Assembly: GCA_008694505.1 (NCBI GenBank)
Contig: VZDJ01007753.1
Span: forward strand, 22,976,786-23,040,785
Source of the DNA: Cyanoderma ruficeps
Lineage: Eukaryota; Chordata; Aves; Passeriformes; Timaliidae
DNA: 64,000 bases
Reading direction: 5' to 3'
Positions 47,660-59,490 of the stretch are shown piece by piece. The notes below the pieces were generated by a model. The model saw only the letters and a list, made by a program, of their open reading frames with translations, did not search any database and had not been told where the DNA came from. Every line of letters starts with the position of its first letter. The stretch's first letter is position 1. The position numbers were made by a program, and so were the translations under genes.

Positions 47660-48138
47660 TTTTGACTTTGTGGCTAAAAGAGTGATGATAACACACCAGT
47701 GTTTTGGCTGCTGCTAAATCCTGCTTGCACAGCGTCAAGGCTTGTACTTTTTCTCAGCTGTCCCCCAGCAAGTGGGCAGGAAGCAGGGAGGGAACACAGG
47801 AGACAGCTGACCTGAAGTGACCAAAGGGATGGTCTGTACCATATGGTGCGTGCTCAGCAGTAAGAGCTGAGGTAGAAGGCAAAGAAGGGGAGATTGTTTG
47901 AAGGTGGCCACTGATTTGGCATCAGTCTTCTTGTGGGAGGCAGTGAGTAATTGCCTTTGCATCACTTGACATTGCATCTTTTTTCTTCACCTATTAAATT
48001 GTTTTTGCTTTGACCCACAAGTTTTCTTACTTTTGTTGTTTCTGTTTTCTTTGGCATCTCACTGGGGAGAGGGGAAAAATGAGTGAGCAGCTGCATGGGT
48101 GCTTGGCTGTTGGCCGGGGTCAACCCACCACAGCAACA
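47660..48138 (+). mobile_element. Solo LTR of an avian ERVL-like endogenous retrovirus
   Basis: An ancient retroviral LTR without any retroviral genes next to it. Blocks I recognise from avian LTRs occur in order: 'acaccagtgttttggctgctgc' (47692), 'gcttgcacagcgtcaagg', 'ccaaagggatggtctgtaccatatgg' (47822), 'tgctcagcagtaagagctg' (where a TATA box is usual but here is mutated), 'cacctattaaattgtttttgctttgacccacaagttttc', and the end 'gtgagcagctgcatgggtgcttggctgttggccggggtcaacccacca'. Its poly(A) signal is ATTAAA at 47993-47998. Diverged and 5' boundary unclear. No coding capacity remains. Confidence 0.75.
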
Positions 48139-49220
48139 CTAACAAAATTTCATAAAGTCAGTCAAAATACCTTGAAATTACTAAAATTCCTCCTTTACGC
48201 AACATATTCTGACAATCAAACAAGCTGCAATATCTTCAGATCCTTCAGTTATCTTCTCGGTTTTGGTTCTATTATCCCTCTCATATAAATCAGGCTTTCA
48301 TGGCAGGCAGGGGAACTTTTGGATTGCTTTGGCTACAGGAGGACTCAAGGAAAAGAAACCTCTTAGAACAGGTCTTCTGGGATGGTCATTAATCTGTATT
48401 ATTTGTGGAAGGAGCCTTGGAACATAGTGCCCCAGGCCTCTTTACTTGAGACACGAGAAAAGTATCTATTGAAAACTAACAGCAGGAAGCACTCTGCTTC
48501 AAGACTGATTACAATAAAGGGCAAAAAGATAAGGAGAAAAACTCTCAGCACTCCTTCCCTGCGTATTGGGAACCTGATTTTGGCAGCTCTGCAGGCTCAG
48601 AGCTCTGCTAAGATGTGTTCTCTCTTAATATTTTAATGAGCTGAGCAAATGACAGTCCCAGCTGAGTACTTGTCTTTGTTGCTGTTGCTAAGCAAAACAA
48701 TGGTAAAAAAAGCTCCTTTTTCATCTTCTAAATCATAAAAACAACGAAACCATTTGTTTGATATGTGCAGAAATTCATTCTACCTCTATGCCAGCTCAAC
48801 CCACACACCTCAGTTCACTCTTTCATGTTTTCCATACATACTTGTTCAATTTCTCTAACATATGCTATGACATATCCCAGTTTGATTGTCCTGCACATCC
48901 TGTATGTCCTTCAGGCCACACAGAGTCCATTCAGTTTGTCCTATTCATCTGGGCTCCAGCACAGCTCGTGGTAATATAGATTGATGCAGGTTTTTGTTCT
49001 CTGGATTGGCTGAATATCTTGCCTTGCTGGCTTACGCAGTTTTAGAGTTCAGCAATGGCATAAGACATGCTGGCATATTTTTGCATACTTGCTCTCTTTC
49101 CTTCTTTGGTGACTTCCTGCTTTCCTAAAAAAGCTTCCTGTTCTCTTTTCAAATTAAGAAATGTTCCAGACTCCCTTCTCTTCATTGTCTATTTATCAAA
49201 TAACTTTTTGCAATTCTAAT

Positions 49221-49240
49221 TCTTTCTTTCTTTCTTTCTT
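49221..49240. repeat. (TTTC)n microsatellite
   Basis: Five copies of TTTC within a longer pyrimidine-rich stretch (49220-49300). Confidence 0.85.
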
Positions 49241-49890
49241 GTTCCTTCCTCTCTTACATTTTCTTTAGCCATCTGTCTACATTTTCCTTAGCCATTCAGG
49301 TTTTCCCTCATGGATAGTTAAAAGAAGTTCTAGTCTCACAAACATTTTGGTGGGGCCTGATATTTACCCTATTCTTCAAAGACTTGTCTTCGCAAAATGT
49401 GCCTCATGATACAAAAGTTTTATCTAATGTGATATTAAAAAAAATCCATCTGTAATGTGAGTAAGGAAATTCCTACTTAAAGCATCAGTGAATGCTAACT
49501 ATCCCTTTCTGATCAATGCTAATCTCTGATCCTGAACCCTGACCTGTAAGACACAGTCAACAAGCGTGTTGGGGAGCTACAGATAACAGTTCCAATTTGA
49601 ATAATGAGGCAGAGCAAAATCAGCAAGTGATTATTACCCCTCCATAGGCCGTTGGAAATAGATTTGCACAAAAAGAGGGGAAATTACTACCTCTTGGTGA
49701 TGCTGTCTGACATAAGTGCTTTCATGGCTGACAAAGATGCTGAAAAAAGAACAGTAAGGAGGAGAAAATATTTTCAGTCATACTGAGTGTTTAGGTTTGA
49801 TGGATCTTCCTTTGACTGTGGAGTTCATCATTACAATAGTGCTACTCCCAGGTTTTTAATATAATGAGATTACTATAAAAACACTACCAT

Positions 49891-49920
49891 CAAAACAAAC
49901 AAACAAACAAACAAACAAAC
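49891..49920. repeat. (CAAA)n microsatellite
   Basis: About seven copies of CAAA, perfect except at the left edge. Confidence 0.9.
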
Positions 49921-52890
49921 TCTAACACAGCATCATTTTTCAAGTTCCAGTACAGCAGCATTTCCTTTTCCTTTATGACAGAGAACTCTGAGTACTCATG
50001 AGCTCACTGTCAAGGAACCCTTTAAAGGAAGGCTGCTGAATCTCAAAAGTGTTTTCTATGCTCACCACAGTTACCTTTTTGTCTGTCTGCTGGGCACAAA
50101 TCCTGAGCAAGGTACAATGCCCTACCTCATTTTCTTCAGCCTTTTGCTCTCATCTCTGGAATCTACACCTTTCAAGTGCAGTTAACCGATTACACACGGA
50201 AAAGGAATTTAATAAATCACATAGGCACACTGTAAAGGATTTTCATGCATTCCTTTCCTATGTAAATGGTCTGTAACTTTTTCATGAATCAGTCCCACAG
50301 ACTCTTTATTTCACATTTCCATCCTCCTTTCCCTGTAGAATTGCAATTTAAATGATCCTTAAACTTTTGAAGACAATTAAAGGTTAGCTTTGCATATCAG
50401 TGACCTACCAGCAATTCCCCTGTAAAGCTCTGATATATGTACAGTGTTTGATCTACACCTGCCTGATTTCAGGGAGGTAGAAGTGTTTCCATGCTGCTCT
50501 GAACTCTAGGTAAGGTTGAAAAATAGACTCAGAAGACACCACAAAATAGCTACCACTTCCTTAAAGCTTCACACAGTTCAAGGACACCATTGTGGATTGC
50601 CATGATTTTTGACTTCATTTAAGTTTTGAACAACACATAAATTATTAACAGGGTTTGGACTGCCTGGCTAGAAAGATTTAAAGGATGTTCAGAAAATACT
50701 TTTGGTTGGTAATGTGTTTTTTTTCTTACATCAAGCCATAAGAGTATTTTGTTAGAAATTGTATAGCCTTTTTTCCCAGAAGCAGCAATGGAGACTAACT
50801 TATAACTGTGACTTTCTAAGCAGCCCCCCTCAACCCAAAACCTGTGATTTCTATATTGCAGTAGCCCCCTCAGACATGATCTGTGTGGGTTCTTAGAGGA
50901 AATGAGGGCTGCCTGACAGCTTCAAATGACCATATGTGACTTGATCAAAGGTGGAGTAAGAGCTACCAAACCGTAGGGACTCAGCACGTAACTAGATTTT
51001 GAGTGAATTGTGAAACATTTGAACAAGATTCTTTTCCTTCCCTTTCAGCCCTTTCCAACTTTCTCCCTCTGGAAAAGCACTTTAATACGTAGATTATAAA
51101 TCAACAGGTCTCCAAAAGAGTTGATACACGTTTGAGAAAATATTGTTGCACAGCATGACTGGACAATTTTATTCCATTTGGGATGAATTCAAAAGATGAA
51201 AATTACTATAATATTGGAGGGTGGAATAGCTCCAAACTCTTTCAGCCTTGTCTGGAACAGACACAGCTCAACTACTATTGCCTTACACAGTGACTAAATA
51301 TAAATATTATAAAATATTTATAAATAATGAGTGCCAAATTGATCACATTGTGGAGTTTTACTGGAACATGTAATTCCTGTTCTTAATCTAGCATTTATAA
51401 ATTTTTTACTACTAATCACTTAAGACAGTCATCTGTCCATATAGGTTGTCTTATTAAAAAAAATATTAATGAGGAGATGAAAACAGCTTTGTGATTTATT
51501 CAATCTCTCTGAGACTGTTTCTGCCAGTGTGTGTGCTGATAAATGTTAGGTTAACTGTTTCTCTGTTTGTTTAACATTCTCCTGAGGAGGGCTTGATGTG
51601 ATTTAAGCAGTCTTGTATATTTAAAGCACAGCATTAATGTCTAGTCTGTGGTGAGAAAGACAAGGAATGGTCACATGTGCCACTAGTCTCACAATGTATA
51701 GCCTTTGTCTTCCTTTGTAACACCTTATTTGCATCACAAAATACTACTGATCTTGAAAATCTTGATTTAGGAAAATATAGTCTGGAAATTACATTCTGCA
51801 GTACTAAAAATCAAATAGGACTTTGTTTAATAACAGTCTAATATTTGTTTTCCACCTTTTTTTTTCCCTAGGTTTGCATGCAACTTGGTATACAGCAGCT
51901 TTTTCTTAAAGGAAAAGAAAAAGGAAAAGAAAATTTTTACAACATCCTCAATACACACACAGGCACACATTCAGACTTGCATTCTTTCAAGCTATTTTCT
52001 AGAACACTCAGTAATACAGATGTGATGAATCAGGCCTCAATTGAGATTCCAGTTGCATCCCTGTTTTGCAGAGAGCATTTGGAATTGCTAAAGTAATTCA
52101 AAGTCTGAGATTTTTGCCTTATTGTCATGAATATTTGTTATGCCTTGTCTGCATTTGATGGGCATCTGATTAAAATGTAGAAAGCTGAATCCATATGACA
52201 GAGAGCCTCATTTTTCTCACTATAGACAGACTGAAAGTAAAAAACATTACTAGAAAAAGCCCACTGGATCAAGTAACCCAGTAAGGTTATGGAAAAGTGG
52301 TTGGGTTTTTTTGGGGGTTTTTTTGGTGTTTTTTTAGATCAACCGTTATAGAAGAAACGCTATTGCTGAACATCACCTATGGAAAGCGCAGGCTGTTAGA
52401 ACTTCATTAAATACCTGGTGAGAAGAACTGGTGGAGACTGCTCTGTGTCCAAGTTTTGATTCACCTGCAATTGCCAAAGTACCATGCATCAGGCTTCAAG
52501 GGAAGTGCTCTCTACAGAAGGACTTAGAAAGTAGATTATCTAAAAGCTGTCAGCTTTCCTTTGGCTGAAGTGATAAAGTTGACAACCAGATAGTTTTAGT
52601 TTTGGATGAGCTGGCTCTGAGGTTGCAGATGTTACAGAAAATGTAACATATTCCCTTCTGAATTACCTTTCATATAATGTAGTGCCTGATGTGGATAAAT
52701 GAGATTACCCCTAAGAAATATTAATTCCAGAAACTGGGTCTGCTGTTTATCCATAGATTCAAATAACTTTTGGTCTTTGAGCCCACAGGCTAACTAAAGT
52801 TTTCAAAAGGTCAGAGATTCAGCACTGCAAGGCTTTTATCACCAGACATACCAGCTGCCCTTAGGGGAGTTTCCTGCACTTTCTAAAGTA

Positions 52891-52927
52891 TCACCTGACT
52901 ACAGAAAAAAATCACCTGACTACAGAA
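52891..52927. repeat. 21-base-period tandem duplication
   Basis: 'tcacctgactacagaa' occurs twice, separated by an A-run. Confidence 0.85.
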
Positions 52928-55900
52928 GCCAAGATGATTTTTTCAGATAATATCCTGAAACATTTGACAACTTTTTGGCATTAATACCTTAAATTTGGGA
53001 TGCTAGTCAGCATCAGCCTCTACTACCTGAATAACTACTGTCCAGTTGTCATTCTCTGGAGTTCAGAATGAAATATTAAGGTAAGTTCAAGTCATGGTCT
53101 ATTTTCAGAAACCCTAGAAGGGCTTTATTTGTCCTAAAATACTGATTCAGTGACTCAGTATTTTAGGAGAAACGATTACACACACAAACTATAGTCTTGA
53201 TGTCTTTAAGTTAAAAGTCACACTTCTAGAGAATTATTATATAACTGAGGGATCTGCCAAAGCAACACCAGAAAATCTCCTGTAATGTTACCACTCTCAT
53301 GTCTTTATTAGACACAGTAAAATGTTCCTAAAGCACAAAAATTAAATCATCTTTCATCGTAATAGACTTATTTAGAATATTATATTATGTCCAACTACAC
53401 ATTGCCTGTAAAACCTCTTTGCCAAAAGATCTTTTGAAGCAGAAAGGCAGAGTTGATAATAACAGAAATAATTGATTATCTGATGATCCTGTGTATCAAA
53501 GCTCTCTGTTTCTCCAGTTTTCATTCTTCCTCACCTGAGTTGGGTGAAACCAATGCTTGTCACTTGTAGATTTAACAGCTTTGGATGTTTCTGAACAGGC
53601 TATATTACTGGGGGTTTATATACTCTTAATTAGTCTGCTTTCAGGTTTGCTGGTAAGTCTAATCATACCACTGTCAAGATAGTGTTCTGTTTAACAGGTG
53701 CTAAAGCGTTATTAGGCTGACAACTACTATTGTCACTGAATCTTTTCTGTGTTTTTGAAGTAAACAAAGATAATTACTTATTATTATTTTTCTGAAGTGT
53801 CACAAAGTGAAAATCCAGGTACAAGAAGATGTATTTGGTCTGTGCATTGAAACTTAGGCCTTACTGGCCAGCATGCTGATTTTAAAGTCAGTAACACACT
53901 GGGGTTCATGGATGCCAACCAGCTGCAGTGGTGCAACCACATAAAATATTGTCTTTCAGGAGACACGGGGAAAATTCAAGATAGAAAAATTAGAAATGGA
54001 TCCCCAAAGACATTTTAGGGGTCGCAACCAAGTCCAATGAACTATATTAAAAGTCAGTCTAATATAAAGGAATCCAAGGTCTGGACACTCTAAAATTTAT
54101 CATGCAATGGGTTAAACAAAGCTCTCAGATCTGACATAAACACTGGGGATAGCTTTTTCTCTGAGTCAGACAATGAAGAAAGTTTGCCAGTATGGAAATA
54201 ATCCAAAAATGCCACACTGAGGGAGGAGAATTTATTTAGCAGTTTTCTACTGTCTCTGGCAAACAGACTACCTAAAGAGCCCTTGGTCTTCTGTGGGATC
54301 TGTGGACATTTGCCACTCAGTTATACCTTGGAGTTTTTGTACTTGTCATACTTTAGGAAAAAAAAAAAATCAGTTGGAGAATGCACATTTAGATGGCATG
54401 AAATGATTCAGTTGGATGCTACCACTTGACAGGATCTCTACATTTTTAACGACTGAAATAGTGGTTTTAATCTTCTGTCCTTTCTGCATAAGCCACTTCT
54501 GAAAACAAGCAAACCACACCCTATTGTTTGTTCTTGCTGCACTGTCATCATCTTCAGCTGGCAGCCACTGTTTCTTGCATGGGAAGAGATAATAAGCAAT
54601 AGATCCCCATCCAGCTCCATTGCTGCTCCTTCTGGAATACATGATGATTTATACTAAGAATACTGTGCCATACAGAGATTTCAATACCACAGTCATTACT
54701 ACAGTACACAAACTTCTGTCTGCAGTGCATAAAGCAACATATTCCAATATCTATACATGAGCTTCGTCAGTGATGTAGAGCTGGAGTGCCTTGTTCGTAG
54801 CCTGCTGGTTAGGTGAAATTTGTGAAGGCAGTTCAGTTACTGATGTATGTCCCTCTCGTTCCTCTCTTTTAAATAAGGATCAAAACACATACAGGTTGTC
54901 CTGGCAACCTGCTCAAAGGATCAAACAATTCCTCTCCCAGGTACAAACATATGAGGTGATAAGAGTTGCTGTGCTGGTCATACTCTGAATGTATCTGCTG
55001 GTGAGCATGTTCTTTACTTCCTTTTGCAGTCAGCATCTGCAGTTTCTTCAGACAATTTATAACACATGCTTTCAATATAGGGCAGGGATATGCGGGAGTT
55101 TTTATGAGTGGGATCAGAGTGCAGTTATTAATTATTTTTTGTAGTACTATAAACATACAGAGTTCTCTCTGTTCTTCCTAGGATAGCTAACAATGAAATT
55201 TAAACACAATGTAGCCCAATGAAAGGGATGAAAGAAACAAGACATGGGACAGTTGGAAGAGGGCAGAGGTTATAGCATTATGCCTACATGGTTACACAGC
55301 AAAGGCTAGCATGTAAATGTAAATTGCACAAGGGAAATTTATGAGAATAGAAATAAAATAAAATTTGAAAATATAATTAAATGAAATAAATAAATCTATG
55401 TGTTTTATATAATGGAATTTAGTAATAATGATAACAGAGGTCTCTGTAGTACACCAAATGAGGTTACCCGTGCTGTTAGAATGTCCAATTCAGAAGGAAT
55501 AAAAGTTAACAACTGATCAAATCAAATTAAAATATAGAATCCCCAGCATACCCTTTCATCATGCTTTAATGGCATGTAAAAAGCATATACTTAGATAACC
55601 AAGTGAATCTGAGCAAATCTTTATGCACAGATGTCATGGACAAGGACTTACCTCAGCTTTTTACAATATTCTTTTGAAGAGTTGCAAATCTAAAACTAAA
55701 TCCAAATGTATAATTACTTAGGGATTCTATATCCAGAGAGCAGACTCGGCTCATTTGGGAGAGCAAAACCAGTCCAGCATACAAGAAATCTTTGAACTGT
55801 ACATTCCATTTAAGGGTACACATAAGCTTGTATATGAAGAACAATATCCAGCTGTAAAATCAAATAAAAAGGGGCAGTAAAGCTAGCCTTTTCTTGAAGC

Positions 55901-57621
55901 AATGCCTGAGGGAATCTAAGGCAATTGGTTTTGTGAAATTATCTGGAAGGTGGATTCAAAGCATACTATTATCATTCTAAAATATTCTTCTCTCGTGGAA
56001 TTAAATTTGGTGAATTCATCTTTATTTTTCTGCAAAACAAAAAACTATGTAAGTTACTCTCCCAGCTTCAAAATACTGGGTGTTATTTCTGTCCTCATTA
56101 GGGTCTCTGAGTTTTTCTATTAACCTCTAAAGGAATAGAACTTGATTGTAATACTACTTCAGGGGCCTCTGAAGATTCAGTTGCTAATCCACTTTTATAT
56201 GCAAATTACATAAATCATTGATTTATATGAAACTGAGGGGAAGGAGGTGCCTATGATTTTGCTAGGTAGAGAATCAAGGCCTATGTAATTGTCAGCTCTC
56301 AGAGCTATAAAATTAAAAGAAAAACAAACGTCTTCAAAATAGCAAGAGTATCCAGTTCATCATCATTCTGCAAACTGGTACCTTTATGGGTTTTGCTCTT
56401 TTTCTTTTCTATCCCCACTGTTCTCAATAATTCAGTACCTTCTTTCTTTAATCATATTATTAAAGGCAATAGACTGATGATTCATTTTGCTTTCTTTGCT
56501 CTCTCAGTGATGTCCATTAATGAAGACTTACTTTTCAGCGCCATTGACTCAGTTATCTAAATTATTTATTTGGTTGAGCAGTTCAGTGTATCAAACTTTT
56601 TTCTCAGCGTAGCAACTACTTATAGCTCAGATTAGAGTTTCATATTGATTTTCTCCTGGAAAATGTGTATGAAATGGATTGTGCTTTAAAATGCCAGAAG
56701 TGGTAAAAGCAGGGCTGAAGAAAGTATAGCTAAAAAGATAACAATAATTCCTCTTGCTGTAGCAGTTTTTACATTTGTTCTTCTCTACATTTTGAATGAG
56801 CAAAAGACTTTTGAAAACCATAATGGTGCTGAAATTCCCATAAAGAACCTCATTTCCTGCTGGTTAGGGGATTGGCCTAAGGTATTGAAGTCAGATATAC
56901 ATTTTCTGCCTTTTGCACTCAGCAGAGTATTAGTCCCTGGCCACTCTAAATCAGAGGAAAAAAATGGATTCTAATGTCTTCCCCACCCAAAGCCTGTACA
57001 CTAAATCAGCACCTCCAGAAGACCTCATGTAAATGTTTAAAGAATGAACACATATTAAGAATATTTACTTCACAGAAAATTTTTGAGATGTTTCATTTGT
57101 GTTAGTGATTTCCCATTGCCTTTTTTGTCCTGACTCTAAGGATACCTAGGTTGGTTGTTGGATATGTTGGTATTGCTCACCTTCATTTTCTCCCACTTTT
57201 TTACTCTCCTATGACGATCAGATTCATAATGCCTTCCTTCACTTGCTTTAACAACTGATCCTACTATCCCTTTCTGCACCTATTTCCTAATAAAATTTTT
57301 TTAAAGATTTAATTGCTTTCAGTCTTTCATGTAATCCAGTAAACAGAAGTATTTATTTCTACCTGAATACTTGAAAAAAAAAAAGTAGCCTGATAAATTC
57401 TCTTCATTGTGCTTCATATGATATTGTAAAAGGGTATTTTCTTTGTCATGCCCACATTCATAGCCTTCTGCATAATGCTCATATCACTAATTCAAAATCT
57501 CCCCTGTAGATGAATACCTGGCAAACCTGTCAGTCCCAAAAAAAGAAAAAAAAAATATTTCTGTGAAATGTTACTTTTGAGGAACAATATTTTCTTCACC
57601 TAAATACAGTAGTTTGGGACG

Positions 57622-57641
57622 ATGGAAAAAGCTTTTTCCAT
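57622..57641. repeat. Perfect 20-base palindrome
   Basis: ATGGAAAAAGCTTTTTCCAT reads the same on both strands, with a HindIII-type AAGCTT centre. It has no loop, so it would act as a symmetric protein site or cruciform rather than an RNA hairpin. No gene is nearby. Confidence 0.9.
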
Positions 57642-59149
57642 TCGAAGTCTGTGATCATCTGGTGGTGAGATTCCTGGGAATATCTGTACAGTTCTGATAA
57701 ATTCTGTAGGCTCTATGTAAAGCAGTTATCAGAGACAAGGATGGAAGCTTGATTGAGTACAAAAGAGTACAAATTAGTAGAAATTATAAAAGGAAAATGG
57801 AATGTGAAACATACAATAAAATGTGACTACTATTTGGCAGATGAAAAGGATCTTTATTGTCTGGGTTTTTTTGTTATGGAGATGATACAGAAAAAGCTTT
57901 GAATGCAGAAGTACTGGAAATTCCTTGACATGGCACCTGGTGCCACCACCTGTAGCTATGGCTGCAGAATGTGACTTTGGGAGAATTGACAGAAGTTATT
58001 GTATTTTCTCCAGATTGCAGGAATGTTGGTTCCTAGGCATGATGTGACACCAGTGTTTCAGCACTGCACAAGTAATAACAAATTTTATTTTAAAGCATTT
58101 TTTTACCAAGAAAATATTTAATCTCTTGATTTCTCAGACACAAATTAAAGCACAGAAGAAGTCTGAAATTCATATTTTTCTCTGTAGTAGACTATGAAAC
58201 CATTTTTATGTGGGAGATGAATGATATTTCCCACCAGGGAAACACCATGGTTACCCCATCCTTGTAAGGAATTACATACGGTAGCAAGACCATCATTTAA
58301 ATGACTAATTTGTAATGAAAAAGAAATTTTTAGCAAATAGACTGAGAAATGTCACTCAGATCCTTAGCATCTATCTTATTAAAAGATATTAAAATATCTT
58401 ATATTGGCAATGCTAAGTTTTCAGTGTATCCCATTATTCGTCCTTAATTTCAATAATGTAGAGCAGATTCCCTCCTCATTAGTGGTGGATCTTTTTGTAT
58501 AATAGAGGTAACAAATACATTATTTTCCATTTGACAGCACAGAAAATCATGTGCTTATTATCAAACTCAGTCCAGATCATATAGACCCAATCTTTTGTAT
58601 CCTGAAATCTTCAGTACCATTCTCTACTGAAAAAATTGAGATGGAAAGTGTTTTGATAATGTTTGACTAAAGAATTTAAGTAGCTTTTGTTAAATATTTT
58701 TTGAACTTAAATGCCTATAGAATACTTGAAAAAAGTGTCATTTTTGAAATATCAATTCCATAACTTCTGAATTAGTGAAAGCACTCTAGGTAAAATTCAG
58801 GCACTTCATAGAGTGGATGTATTCCCGGCCACCTCTTCACAGCACAACAAGGTCCTCTCTACAAAAACGTTTACCCAAGATGAAAGACTAGACATGATGA
58901 TGCTTATCTGGACTCTTAAATGTTTCACCAGAAAAAGCAAAGCATGTGAAAAAAGTAACAAAATCTGAGGCAGGAAAAAACTTGCAGACATGTAGCAGTG
59001 TTCTGAGTGCAGAATACCCTGCACACCCTGCTCCATGAGATTTCTGTGTTCTCAAGTCACCACAGACACAGTGCAGCTGCATAATCATGATTTAGATTGT
59101 TCAGAAAAGTTGCTTGAGAAAAAAATGGTGAGAAGGGGGCTGTTTGAAG

Positions 59150-59490
59150 CTCAGAAGCTGTGTTCAATTCCCTGCTCTTTCACTTGATCCCTGCCAAGGG
59201 TCCTTGCCCATGCCTGGCCATGTACCCCAGTGATCCAGACTTGATCCTGGCTCACTGAATTGCTTTCACAGCTTGGATTTGCACTTACCTCACCACCACA
59301 GATTTGTCTGGCAACCCCAGGACTGTTTCCTGACCTTCATTGCCATCACCAGACTTGCTGTCCTCTGGTTTGGGTTTTATGGGATTGGGCCTTTGTTAGT
59401 GCAATCACAGCCCTGCCCTTGCCTTTGGTCACCCTTGGCTCCTGGCTCCCTTTTCTTGCTGCTCTCAGTCAATATCTTCAAATGCCATAA
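59150..59490. repeat. Pyrimidine-rich block, possible unclassified repeat
   Basis: About 340 bases of C/T-rich text ('gatccctgccaagggtccttgcccatgcctggcc', 'ttgatcctggctcactgaattgc', 'cagccctgcccttgcctttggtcacccttggctcctggctccc') stand out from AT-rich flanks. The phrases resemble dispersed-repeat wording, but I cannot name a family. Two overlapping chance frames of about 75 codons fall here. Confidence 0.3.

Larger units (their letters stand above)
48139..59149. other. AT-rich non-coding DNA
   Basis: About 11 kb without recognised genes or mobile elements. The microsatellites, a 21-base-period duplication and the 20-base palindrome are listed separately. A T/G-run tract sits at 52300-52336. 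A strong acceptor-like site near 51870 ('ccttttttttttccctag' type) precedes a 72-codon frame with no recognisable motif. Confidence 0.55.

Noticed and set aside
58490..58640. Possible further MIR relic ('ttttccatttgacagcacagaaaatc')
   Set aside because: Only a short, weak resemblance; the core block is missing.
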